Below, piece after piece: positions 16,004-22,211 of a stretch of DNA of 22,764 nucleotides. The position numbers and the translations under genes were made by a program. The stretch's first letter is position 1, and each line of letters begins with the position of its first letter. Origin of the DNA: a virus. The stretch is taken from positions 1 through 22,764 of the IMG/VR virus record IMGVR_UViG_3300031379_000025. One strand, given 5' to 3'. The notes under the pieces were generated by a model. The model saw only the letters and a program-made list of their open reading frames with translations, was not told the DNA's origin and ran no database searches.

Positions 16004-16029
16004 TGCCTTCCTTCCAACTTAGCGAATAA
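15409..16029 (+). CDS. HNH homing endonuclease with NUMOD-type DNA-binding repeats
   Basis: 206 residues. Residues 22-62 contain NUMOD3-like helical repeats (LSEELKHKLSEIRKGYKLSE; then a second SEETKKKLSESNRGKK). A treble-clef zinc site follows (C68, C71, C88, C92). The HNH nuclease domain occupies about 120-192, with C135/C138, the H148-H149 pair (AHHIKG), N179 (NNGITLC) and C184/C187/H188. All expected catalytic and zinc residues are present, so it may be active; such enzymes nick or cut an intron-less allele and spread by repair. It starts 13 bases after the stop of the split virion gene, with AAGGAAGG as ribosome binding site. Its last eight codons (LPSFQLSE) are read out of the host gene in another frame. 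Confidence 0.9.
   Translation: MPFRKGNKLAVGHIPWNKGKHLSEELKHKLSEIRKGYKLSEETKKKLSESNRGKKHPQWNGGKIKKYCEVCGREFYVYKNEIKRRRFCSRICKGRIKEEQPNWQGGITPLQSQVRGNIKNRQWISDIFTRDNFTCQDCGQIGGKLNAHHIKGFSSIIQKYEITTLEEALQCEELFNINNGITLCEECHSKYRRRLKNVLPSFQLSE
15984..15990 (+). promoter_or_regulatory. Ribosome binding site carried by the HNH gene for the back-half gene
   Basis: AAGGAGA (15984-15990, inside AGAAGGAGA) lies 7 bases before the ATG at 15998. Both elements belong to the inserted sequence (the last coding bases of the endonuclease), not to the interrupted gene. They decide the start of the 641-residue frame and are what restores its translation after the split. Confidence 0.75.
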
Positions 16030-17923
16030 GTTTTTACAAGGATTAAAAGACGGAAGTATCAATCCTGGCAACCTTGCCGAGATGTCATCCGAAGGAAGGC
16101 GGACTTTCTTCCAGACCTTCATGGGAGAAATACACGCAAAACATACCAATTCATTATTTGAGAGTAAGTTATTATTAAAAAACCAACAGAGGGGAATGAT
16201 CACCTGGGCAAAAACCGTTTCAGGAATGAAGCCTGAAGCACAAAGGGATATTTTATCACGAGTTAACAAGATGACCGAAATATTAAATCCTACAAGCGAG
16301 AAGGCATTTTTAGAGGATTTGGTGGCTCATAAACTAAAAACAAAGGTGACTATTGAACAGGCGAATAAGATAGCTGAACTGGCAAAGATAACAGCGGAGA
16401 AGAAAGAGGCAAGGGATAATGGCGGGGATAGGTTGGAATATGGCAGGGCGGCGGTAGATTTCGGCAATTATGTAAGTAATTTAAAAGAAAATGCCAAAAA
16501 ATTAACAGTAGGCGAACAGCTTAAACCTACTCAATGGGTGAAGGGTGTAGTTAATATAGGTGGTATAGCAAGATCATTAAAGGCTTCTATGGATGATAGT
16601 GCTATATTTAGACAGGGTTGGAAAACACTTTGGACTAACCCCGGCATTTGGACCAAGAATGCTCTAAAATCATTTGGCGATATAGCCAGAACTATTGGCG
16701 GTAAAAATATAATAGACGAAGTAAAAGCTGATATTGTATCAAGACCGAACTATGACAGAATGAAGAAAGCCCGATTAGCAGTAGCGACCATTGAAGAAGA
16801 GTTTCCAAGTGGGCTTCCTGAAAAGATACCTCTTTTTGGTAGATTTTATAAAGCAAGTCAGGACGCTTATACTGGATTTATATATAAACAAAGGGCTGAT
16901 GTATTTGATAAATATATGGAAATTGCCGAAAGGTCTGATATTGATATAGATGATAAAGCACAACTTGAGAGTATAGGTAAATTAGTTAATTCATTAACTG
17001 GTAGAGGGGCATTGGGCGCATTAGAACCTGTTGGTAATGTAATTAATAATGTATTCTTTGCACCAAGATTGTTTAAAAGTCATATTGATGTTTTAACTGC
17101 ACACATGGGAGATCCAAAAGTAACTCCTTTTGCCAAAAAACAGGCAGCGGCTAATCTGGTAAAAATAGTAAGTGGGACAGCCGCTATACTTGTTATCGCA
17201 GGTGCAGCAAGTCCCGGAAGTGTTGACTGGGACCCTCGCAGTGCTGATTTTGGCAAAATAAAGATAGGTAGTACCAGATTTGATGTATCGGGTGGTATGG
17301 CTTCGGTAGTGACATTGGCTTCAAGATTAATAACAAATTCTACAAAGAGCAGTACAACTGGGTTAGTAAAACAATTAGGGACAGGTGAATACGGGGCTGC
17401 TGATAGGTTAACGGTTACTTATGACTTCTTTGAGAATAAATTAGCGCCATTATATTCAGTAATAAAAAATCTTGCCATAGGTAAAGATTGGGAAGGCAAG
17501 AAACCAACAGCAGGAAGCACAGTAAAAGATTTATTTGTACCAATTATATTTACCAATTATAAAGAATTAAAAGATGACCCGGATTCAGCTGATATATTGC
17601 TTTCAATGATAGCTGAAGGATTGGGCATAAGCACAAATACTTATTCGATGAATACAGACTGGTCACAAAATCCCGGTGTAGTATTACAACAGTTTAGGGA
17701 GAAGGTTGGGGAGAAAAGATTTAAGGCATTAAATGAAGAATTTAACACTAAATTTAAGTTATGGTTTAAACTTATGCAGACTAACTCAAAATATAAAGCA
17801 TTATCAAGTGAAGATAAACAGAAGTCAATTACTAAGAAAAAAATAGAAATAAAGAACAATATATTTAAGAAGAATTTCTTCAAGTATAAATCTGCACCGA
17901 CTAAGAAATTACCTACTCTTTAA
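15998..17923 (+). CDS. Giant internal virion protein, C-terminal half (split gene)
   Basis: 641 residues; the first two (Met-Tyr) come from the inserted DNA and the original reading begins at Cys3 (CLPSNLANKFLQGLKDGSIN). The first 170 residues are helical, with the MSSEGRRTFFQTFMGEIHAK and FESKLLLKNQQRGMITWAK segments typical of large phage internal virion or polyvalent proteins. A hydrophobic segment lies at about 389-406, followed by DWDPRSADFGKIKIGSTRFD (about 410-430), a conserved block resembling the LPD38-type domain of those proteins. The tail is very Lys/Phe-rich. The start is set by the upstream AAGGAGA. The gene overlaps the endonuclease gene by 32 bases in a different frame. The protein likely lies in the capsid and leaves with DNA. 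Confidence 0.75.
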   Translation: MYCLPSNLANKFLQGLKDGSINPGNLAEMSSEGRRTFFQTFMGEIHAKHTNSLFESKLLLKNQQRGMITWAKTVSGMKPEAQRDILSRVNKMTEILNPTSEKAFLEDLVAHKLKTKVTIEQANKIAELAKITAEKKEARDNGGDRLEYGRAAVDFGNYVSNLKENAKKLTVGEQLKPTQWVKGVVNIGGIARSLKASMDDSAIFRQGWKTLWTNPGIWTKNALKSFGDIARTIGGKNIIDEVKADIVSRPNYDRMKKARLAVATIEEEFPSGLPEKIPLFGRFYKASQDAYTGFIYKQRADVFDKYMEIAERSDIDIDDKAQLESIGKLVNSLTGRGALGALEPVGNVINNVFFAPRLFKSHIDVLTAHMGDPKVTPFAKKQAAANLVKIVSGTAAILVIAGAASPGSVDWDPRSADFGKIKIGSTRFDVSGGMASVVTLASRLITNSTKSSTTGLVKQLGTGEYGAADRLTVTYDFFENKLAPLYSVIKNLAIGKDWEGKKPTAGSTVKDLFVPIIFTNYKELKDDPDSADILLSMIAEGLGISTNTYSMNTDWSQNPGVVLQQFREKVGEKRFKALNEEFNTKFKLWFKLMQTNSKYKALSSEDKQKSITKKKIEIKNNIFKKNFFKYKSAPTKKLPTL

Positions 17924-18083
17924 AATAGCCGGGATTAGCCATTATAATTATTATACATATCAACATAAATACAAACCAATTTGTCCGCAATATATTAAAC
18001 ATAATATATCCAACTAAAAGATATAAACCCCATTTAAAGAAAATTTCTATTATATTTCCTTTATACCCTTTATAGGCACGCAT
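17913..18083 (-). CDS. Reverse-strand 56-aa membrane protein (moron-like)
   Basis: A minus-strand frame from ATG (18083-18081) to TAG (17915-17913). It has a strong ribosome binding site (AAGGGGGG, complement of 18090-18097) about 6 bases before the ATG and a near-consensus promoter upstream. The product starts MRAYKGYKGNIIEIFFKWGL; residues about 10-31 and 36-48 are hydrophobic and rich in Ile, Phe, Leu and Met, so one or two membrane spans are likely. It ends NPGYFKE. Its last codons overlap the end of the convergent virion gene. It is the only convincing minus-strand gene in the window. Such isolated, independently promoted small genes are usually accessory ('moron') genes, for example superinfection exclusion. 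The function is not shown by the sequence. Confidence 0.65.
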   Translation of the reverse strand: MRAYKGYKGNIIEIFFKWGLYLLVGYIMFNILRTNWFVFMLICIIIIMANPGYFKE

Positions 18084-18105
18084 AATAGACCCCCCTTATA
18101 TATAA

Positions 18106-18134
18106 CTTATACTCTTATTTTTAATAAATGTCAA
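18106..18134 (-). promoter_or_regulatory. Sigma70-type promoter for the reverse-strand gene
   Basis: On the minus strand there is an exact TTGACA (-35, complement of 18129-18134), a 17-base spacer, and TATAAG (-10, complement of 18106-18111; five of six consensus bases). Transcription would start near 18099 and run into a ribosome binding site almost at once, giving a leader of about 16 bases. The -35 box lies next to the ribosome binding site of the forward 76-aa gene (18138-18144), so the two transcription units share the same 40 bases. No comparable promoter was seen elsewhere in the window. Confidence 0.75.
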
Positions 18135-18148
18135 ATTGAGGTGACGAA

Positions 18149-18379
18149 ATGACCACTAATTGGACAGAAGAAAAAAAAGTACAATCTCCCCACTGGAAGA
18201 GTGAGGATATTACCAACCGCACAGTTACAAGGGGCAATATGGAAGATAAAAGCGATACCTCCCGCGGAGCTATTGCCAAATATATATTTGATGATCCTTC
18301 GGCAGATGTCCGAAGGGTAGATATAGAAAATAAATATGGTAGTAAGAACACTACTGATTGGACGGAGGAGGAAAAATAA
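18149..18379 (+). CDS. Hypothetical protein with TTxWTEExK ends, 76 aa
   Basis: Ribosome binding site GAGGTGA (18138-18144). The protein begins MTTNWTEEKKVQSPHWKSED and ends NTTDWTEEEK, so the same short Thr-Trp-Thr-Glu motif opens and closes it, and the underlying DNA is similar as well. The middle is charged (DKSDTSRGAIAKYIFDDPSA). Short proteins with repeated TxWTxExK elements are seen in tail regions of phages, but no function is known to me. It is the first forward gene after a 225-base gap that contains the reverse-strand gene. Its stop overlaps the next start (TAATG). Confidence 0.6.
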   Translation: MTTNWTEEKKVQSPHWKSEDITNRTVTRGNMEDKSDTSRGAIAKYIFDDPSADVRRVDIENKYGSKNTTDWTEEEK

Positions 18380-18486
18380 TGCCAATTTCGAAGGGTGGTA
18401 ATAATGTTAAAGAAAATATTGTGCCTGCTTGTAGAAGTTGTAACTCAAAAAAATGTAATAAGTTATTAAAGGAGATGGTTATATAA
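18379..18486 (+). pseudogene. Remnant of an HNH endonuclease, C-terminal 35 codons
   Basis: The 35-codon frame reads PISKGGNNVKENIVPACRSC and then NSKKCNKLLKEMVI. That is the second half of a standard HNH domain: the P-x-SKGG turn, the Asn of the N position (KENIVPAC) and the CxxCN zinc/knuckle pair. The first half, with the CxxC and DH, is missing; the in-frame codons before the ATG end at a TGA (18355-18357). It could not be an active nuclease alone. It overlaps its neighbours by TAATG on both sides and carries the ribosome binding site of the next gene (AAGGAGAT, 18469-18476), so it may still be translated and useful for coupling. Either a decayed homing gene or a kept mini-protein. Confidence 0.7.
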
Positions 18487-20006
18487 TGAAAAAATTATTT
18501 ATACCTATTATTATAATATGTTTAGTGGCTTACATAATTGGCTATACGACAACAACTAAAACAACCAATTTAGAGTTAGTAAAAATAGCAAGTGAAGATG
18601 TAACAACAGATTGGTTTGAAAATGCTAACGATAACATGGACTTAATTGACGCTGTATTTGATACTGTAACCCTGACCGAGTTTGCTTTTCTTGACGGTGT
18701 AACAAGCAATATACAAGACCAGTTAGACGCTAAACCAGATACAGACACAGATACCACTTATACAGCAGGTACAGGATTGACTTTAACGGGGACTGTATTT
18801 TCTTCTAAAGATTCTGAAATTGTTCACGATAACTTATCGGGATTTGTAGCTAATGAACATATAGACTGGACAGCAGACCAGGGAGCAACTGATATCCATG
18901 CAGGCAATTATACCGATACCAATACAACTTATACAGGCACAGTAGATGAGATAGTATTGACTGGAACTGTCTTTAGTCTGGACGCTAAAATAGCCAGAGA
19001 TACTGAATTGCATACACAAAATACTGATACGGATTTAGATGCTACTTTTGAAGCAACCTTTGGTAAACATACTGATAAACTATCTGCCTTTGCCGCAACT
19101 ACTTCCGCTGAGCTTGCTGGGGTGATAAGTGATGAAACAGGCACAGGTGCGTTGGTGTTCGGAACTACACCTACTTTAACTACTCCTGTAATCGGTGCAG
19201 CCACAGGAACGTCCCTTGATTTAGGCGGAACTACTTTATACGATTCTCGTGCAATAACTGTAGATACAGGTGGAGTGCTTAATATTGCTTTGGGTGATGC
19301 AAGTGGTGATGACTTTACGGTAGATACAGATAAGTTAGTTGTATCAGGAGATACTGGGTTTATAGGTATAGGGATTGCGAATCCAACAAATATTTTACAC
19401 ATTTATAAAGCTTCTGATAATCTTATAACTAAGTTAGACCAAGTTGGTGCTGGGAATTTTTACGCTGGGTATATAGCCTCAACATCTGATTGCAATGTTA
19501 ATTTTGCTGCCTATAATGATGGTTATACTGATGTTTCTGCTTATACTGGAAAAGCGGGTATACAAGCTGGTGGTGGAAATTTCTTCATCTCTGCATTTAC
19601 TGCTTCAACTGATATAGAATTTTATGCAGGTGGTAGAAAAGCTACAGAATTAGCAATGACTATAAAGGGAACAAATCGTAATATTGGCATAAATGGAGTA
19701 ACATCACCTACAGCAAAAGTCCATATAGCAGCAGGCACAGCCACCGCCTCTACTGCACCGTTGAAGTTTACCGCAGGGACTTTATTGACGACACCTGAAG
19801 TTGGAGCTTTGGAAATGGACAGTACAAATCTATACTTTACACGAACAGGTACAACAAGAGAAATAATCGGAACTATCATTACCAAAACAGACACAGGCGA
19901 CCCGACAGGTGCAGAAGGGTTATTCTGTATAAATACTTTTGATGATACTTTTAAGGTTTACGCAGATGGTGGGTGGAGAGAATTAGCGACTGATTGGACA
20001 CCATAA
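18486..20006 (+). CDS. Tail-fibre-like protein with N-terminal hydrophobic segment, 506 aa
   Basis: Residues 1-20 (MKKLFIPIIIICLVAYIIGY) look like a signal peptide or membrane anchor. After it comes the usual fibre N-terminal pattern (NLELVKIASEDVTTDWFEN, then DNMDLIDAVFDT), a 'LDGVTSNIQDQLDAK' element (about 72-86), and a long Thr/Asp/Gly-rich beta shaft. The shaft includes GTGALVFGTTPTLTTPVIGA (about 218-240) and the 'IGIGIANPTNILHIY' and 'NRNIGINGVTSPTAKVHI' repeats typical of phage fibres. The C-terminal part (LYFTRTGTTREIIGT, then GLFCINTFDDTFKVYADGGW) is a shaft end or tip domain, with no enzyme or autoprotease motif seen. Role: probable trimeric fibre. The hydrophobic start is unusual for a virion fibre. 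Strong ribosome binding site 11 bases upstream supports this start. Confidence 0.7.
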   Translation: MKKLFIPIIIICLVAYIIGYTTTTKTTNLELVKIASEDVTTDWFENANDNMDLIDAVFDTVTLTEFAFLDGVTSNIQDQLDAKPDTDTDTTYTAGTGLTLTGTVFSSKDSEIVHDNLSGFVANEHIDWTADQGATDIHAGNYTDTNTTYTGTVDEIVLTGTVFSLDAKIARDTELHTQNTDTDLDATFEATFGKHTDKLSAFAATTSAELAGVISDETGTGALVFGTTPTLTTPVIGAATGTSLDLGGTTLYDSRAITVDTGGVLNIALGDASGDDFTVDTDKLVVSGDTGFIGIGIANPTNILHIYKASDNLITKLDQVGAGNFYAGYIASTSDCNVNFAAYNDGYTDVSAYTGKAGIQAGGGNFFISAFTASTDIEFYAGGRKATELAMTIKGTNRNIGINGVTSPTAKVHIAAGTATASTAPLKFTAGTLLTTPEVGALEMDSTNLYFTRTGTTREIIGTIITKTDTGDPTGAEGLFCINTFDDTFKVYADGGWRELATDWTP

Positions 20007-20028
20007 AATAAAAGGAAGGTGAATAAAT

Positions 20029-20286
20029 ATGACAGATGTATTTAGTAAAATAAGCGATACAGAAATTAAGGTAGTCAAGACTGAAACAAAAGAAGTAGAG
20101 CATACCTATAATTATGATTTTCTACTAAAGCAGAAAGCAACTATTGAAGCACAGAAGGCGAGGGAGATGGCACAAAGAGATTTAGAGCTTGCAGAAGTGA
20201 ACGCACTTATAGCCGAGTGTATCAAGCTGGGTATAACGAAAAAGGTAGAGCCGATAGAGGTAGTAGTTAAAGAAGTAGTGAAGTAA
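20029..20286 (+). CDS. Coiled-coil protein, 85 aa
   Basis: Ribosome binding site AAAGGAAGGTGA. Residues 1-28 form a short beta-like start (DTEIKVVKTETKEVEHTYNY), followed by a charged helix or coiled coil from about 30 to 70 (KQKATIEAQKAREMAQRDLE; then LAEVNALIAECIKLG) and a Lys/Val tail. Similar short proteins (a 'LDFLLKQKxxIExQ...AEVNALIxKCKELGI' pattern) often sit between tail-fibre and lysis genes of phages; their role is not known. Function unassigned. Confidence 0.65.
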   Translation: MTDVFSKISDTEIKVVKTETKEVEHTYNYDFLLKQKATIEAQKAREMAQRDLELAEVNALIAECIKLGITKKVEPIEVVVKEVVK

Positions 20287-20302
20287 AAGGATAGGTGATT
20301 AG

Positions 20303-20662
20303 ATGTTAGGATTGACCCCAGAAAATATTTATAAATATGGTTCGTACATTTTCATCTTCTACGTTGCAACATTTTTAGTTCGTAAGATGTGGAGTCTATT
20401 GGAAGGGAAAATAACTAATATAGATAACAACGTAACTGAAAATAAGCGGATTAATTTGGAGATTACCAAAAACCTTAAAGATGGAAGTGTTATACAGGTA
20501 CAGACATTAAATAAGTTAGATAAGCACGACAAAGATAATGTTGACGCATGGAGTAAAATGTTGACTTGCTTTGACAGGATATTAGACTTCATGAATGGTA
20601 ATAACCCTGCAATAGCTAAAATACAAGCAGAGATGAAAGAGTTGAGGGAGAAGATTAAATGA
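20303..20662 (+). CDS. Holin-like membrane protein, 119 aa
   Basis: One hydrophobic span at about residues 11-27 (YGSYIFIFYVATFLV) near the N terminus, followed by a basic patch (RKMWSLLEGK) and a long soluble helical region ending MKELREKIK. It has the 4-base ATGA overlap with the endolysin gene typical of lysis cassettes. A single-span membrane protein with a charged cytoplasmic tail here fits a holin or a holin-like lysis regulator; a spanin-like or anchor role cannot be excluded. The start ATG at 20303 follows AAAGGATAGGTGA. Confidence 0.55.
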   Translation: MLGLTPENIYKYGSYIFIFYVATFLVRKMWSLLEGKITNIDNNVTENKRINLEITKNLKDGSVIQVQTLNKLDKHDKDNVDAWSKMLTCFDRILDFMNGNNPAIAKIQAEMKELREKIK

Positions 20663-21204
20663 ACATACGCCAATGGTGGGTAGTAAAGCAATTAAAAGAT
20701 ATAGCCTATGAGGTCAAGAAAGTTTCTGGCTTTCCTGCTTCCGCTATCATTGCGCAGGCGATATGGGAAACAGGTTGGTTGAGGTCTATGCCTTTCGACA
20801 CGATTACAGGAAAGAAATCGAACAATATTCTAGGTATAAAAGCTAAACCGGGAATATATCATGGCACGAATGGCTATGTAACTTGTGGTACTCACGAATG
20901 GGATAAAGTTTTAAATAAGTATATTTTTATACCAAAAGCAACCTTCAGGGCATACTACAATTATCAAGAATGTATGTTTGATTATGTCAATGTAATAAAA
21001 AATTCAATGATAGATATAGATGGGAAAAAAGTCCAAAGATATAGAATGGCTCTTACTGATAAAGCCTTAAAAGATATGAGAATATTTATTAAAGAAATCT
21101 GGGTAGCCGGATATGCAACCGATAAATTTTATCCGGATAAAGTTATTCAAATAGCGGAACAGTGCAAGTTAATTCCAAAGGAGAAAAATGGAAGCGACCA
21201 ATGA
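20659..21204 (+). CDS. Endolysin: GH73-type N-acetylglucosaminidase
   Basis: 181 residues, with the glucosaminidase (flagellar-J-like) block SGFPASAIIAQAIWETGW (about 23-40), where E37 is in the position of the catalytic acid. This is followed by NNILGIKA (about 55-62), and by TFRAYYNYQECMFDYVNVI (about 95-113), the usual Tyr-rich second block before the last helices (DKFYPDKVIQIAEQC). It should cut glycan strands of host peptidoglycan. No signal peptide is seen, consistent with release through a holin, whose candidate gene overlaps upstream. The length equals a bare catalytic domain without a cell-wall-binding module. The gene overlaps the next by 17 bases. Confidence 0.85.
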   Translation: MNIRQWWVVKQLKDIAYEVKKVSGFPASAIIAQAIWETGWLRSMPFDTITGKKSNNILGIKAKPGIYHGTNGYVTCGTHEWDKVLNKYIFIPKATFRAYYNYQECMFDYVNVIKNSMIDIDGKKVQRYRMALTDKALKDMRIFIKEIWVAGYATDKFYPDKVIQIAEQCKLIPKEKNGSDQ

Positions 21205-21370
21205 GCAATATTGGGAATGCCCGAAGTGCGGGTTCGTTATATCGTTTACTTTAAAGGGGGACAAATATGTCAGTTATTGCCCTTTTTGCGGGGACAGACT
21301 TGAGATAAGTAAGGAAGAATACGAGGACGAAAGTAATGATAAGTTAGAAAGATACTTCGAGTTTGAGTAA
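21188..21370 (+). CDS. Zinc-ribbon protein, 60 aa
   Basis: Two CxxC knuckles (C11-P-K-C14 and C31-P-F-C34), separated by 16 residues with VISFTLKG and YVSYCPFC strands, form a typical rubredoxin-like zinc ribbon. An acidic tail follows (EEYEDESNDKLERYFEFE). The start lies inside the endolysin gene (17-base overlap), with AAAGGAGAAAA upstream. Such ribbons often mediate protein or nucleic-acid contacts, and in a phage late region they may be regulators or assembly factors. No partner is indicated. Confidence 0.7.
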   Translation: MEATNEQYWECPKCGFVISFTLKGDKYVSYCPFCGDRLEISKEEYEDESNDKLERYFEFE

Positions 21371-21372
21371 GT

Positions 21373-21380
21373 AAAGGAGG
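21373..21380 (+). promoter_or_regulatory. Ribosome binding site that fixes the TTG start
   Basis: AAAGGAGG ends 6 bases before the TTG at 21387-21389, which opens the metallophosphoesterase frame. No ATG in this frame has a better-placed site, so TTG is the most likely start codon and the window's only clear non-ATG initiation. Confidence 0.75.
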
Positions 21381-21386
21381 AAATAT

Positions 21387-22211
21387 TTGATAAAGACTAA
21401 AAGTATTGTATTCCCACAAGAATTTGACCACATCTATTTTATACCCATTGGTGATTTTCATTGTGGGGATAAATCAGGTTTAGGAGGAGAATTACCCGAA
21501 GGAGTATATGCAACTAAAAAATTTAGAGATATGGTTAAGTGGATAAAAGACACACCTGAAGCGTACACATTTTTAATGGGAGATGTTTTTGACGCTACCA
21601 TAAAAACATCAATAGGCAATGTACACGATAACCAATTTAATTTAGCAAAAGCAAAAGACTTTATTACTGAAGAATTAAGACCGATAAAAGATAAGATATT
21701 AGGTTGCTTTGAGGGTAACCACGAAGAACGCATACTAAAAGCAGTTGGTGATAGTCCTATACAGGATTTATCAAAGTTTTTAGATATAGAATATTTCCCT
21801 AATTGGTGCGCTTATTTATTTTTAAATGTAGGTGAAAGCCGGGGGAATAAGAGAATGGATAAGAGACGACCCATTTGTTATTCTGCTTTTCTTCATCATG
21901 TGATAGGCGGAGGCAGGACACAGGGTGGAAAAGTAAATCGGATTATGTCATTGAAGAGTATGGCCTTAGCTGATATATATTTTGGCGCTCATGTTCATAG
22001 CAAAATAGCATTAAAAGAAAAGTATATATATCCCGATATGCACAATAAAAAATTAATAGAACAACAGGAATGTTTTGTAGCAACAGGTAGTTACATGGGA
22101 TATGCAAGTTATAGTTTAAAAGGAATGTATATAAAACCAGCAACGGGATCTACAAGGGTCAGATTAAATGGTGAACCAGAGAAGGGCAAAGATATACACG
22201 CAAGCGTTTAG
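21387..22211 (+). CDS. Calcineurin-like metallophosphoesterase, 274 aa (TTG start)
   Basis: The metal-binding motifs are intact and in order: GDFH (D23, H25), GDVFD (D66), GNHE (N111-H112), an H170-H171 pair (FLHHVIGG) and GAHVH (H202, H204). This is a two-metal phosphoesterase of the calcineurin/MPE superfamily, which includes nucleases and phosphodiesterases. A phage role could be DNA or nucleotide processing, but neither substrate nor partner is shown; exonuclease (SbcD/Mre11-type) and 2',3'-phosphoesterase are both possible. It ends in a basic tail with KPATGSTRVRLNGEPEKGKD. It lies 16 bases after the zinc ribbon gene, in the late operon but clearly not structural. The non-coding RNA region begins right after its stop. 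Confidence 0.85.
   Translation: MIKTKSIVFPQEFDHIYFIPIGDFHCGDKSGLGGELPEGVYATKKFRDMVKWIKDTPEAYTFLMGDVFDATIKTSIGNVHDNQFNLAKAKDFITEELRPIKDKILGCFEGNHEERILKAVGDSPIQDLSKFLDIEYFPNWCAYLFLNVGESRGNKRMDKRRPICYSAFLHHVIGGGRTQGGKVNRIMSLKSMALADIYFGAHVHSKIALKEKYIYPDMHNKKLIEQQECFVATGSYMGYASYSLKGMYIKPATGSTRVRLNGEPEKGKDIHASV

Noticed and set aside
15394-16013. 8-bp inverted repeat AAGGAAGG / CCTTCCTT around the HNH gene
   Set aside because: The left copy is the endonuclease's ribosome binding site and the right copy is part of the codons for Leu-Pro-Ser in the interrupted gene. The match is short and low-complexity, so it is probably chance rather than an end of a mobile element.
15390-16029. Group I or II intron, or intein, as the explanation for the split virion gene
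   Set aside because: Only about 17 non-coding bases lie before the endonuclease gene and none after it, so there is no room for a ribozyme core. In-frame stops on both sides exclude an intein. No conserved intron core motif was found.
18131-18385. Two minus-strand frames opposite the 76-aa gene
   Set aside because: They oppose a forward gene that has a good ribosome binding site, and lack ribosome binding sites of their own. The reverse promoter at 18106-18134 lies downstream of their starts and cannot serve them.
18929-19402. 157-codon frame on the minus strand opposite the fibre gene
   Set aside because: It is a mirror of the repetitive Thr/Asp/Gly codons of the fibre. Composition is biased to Val/Ser/Pro, and there is no ribosome binding site or promoter.
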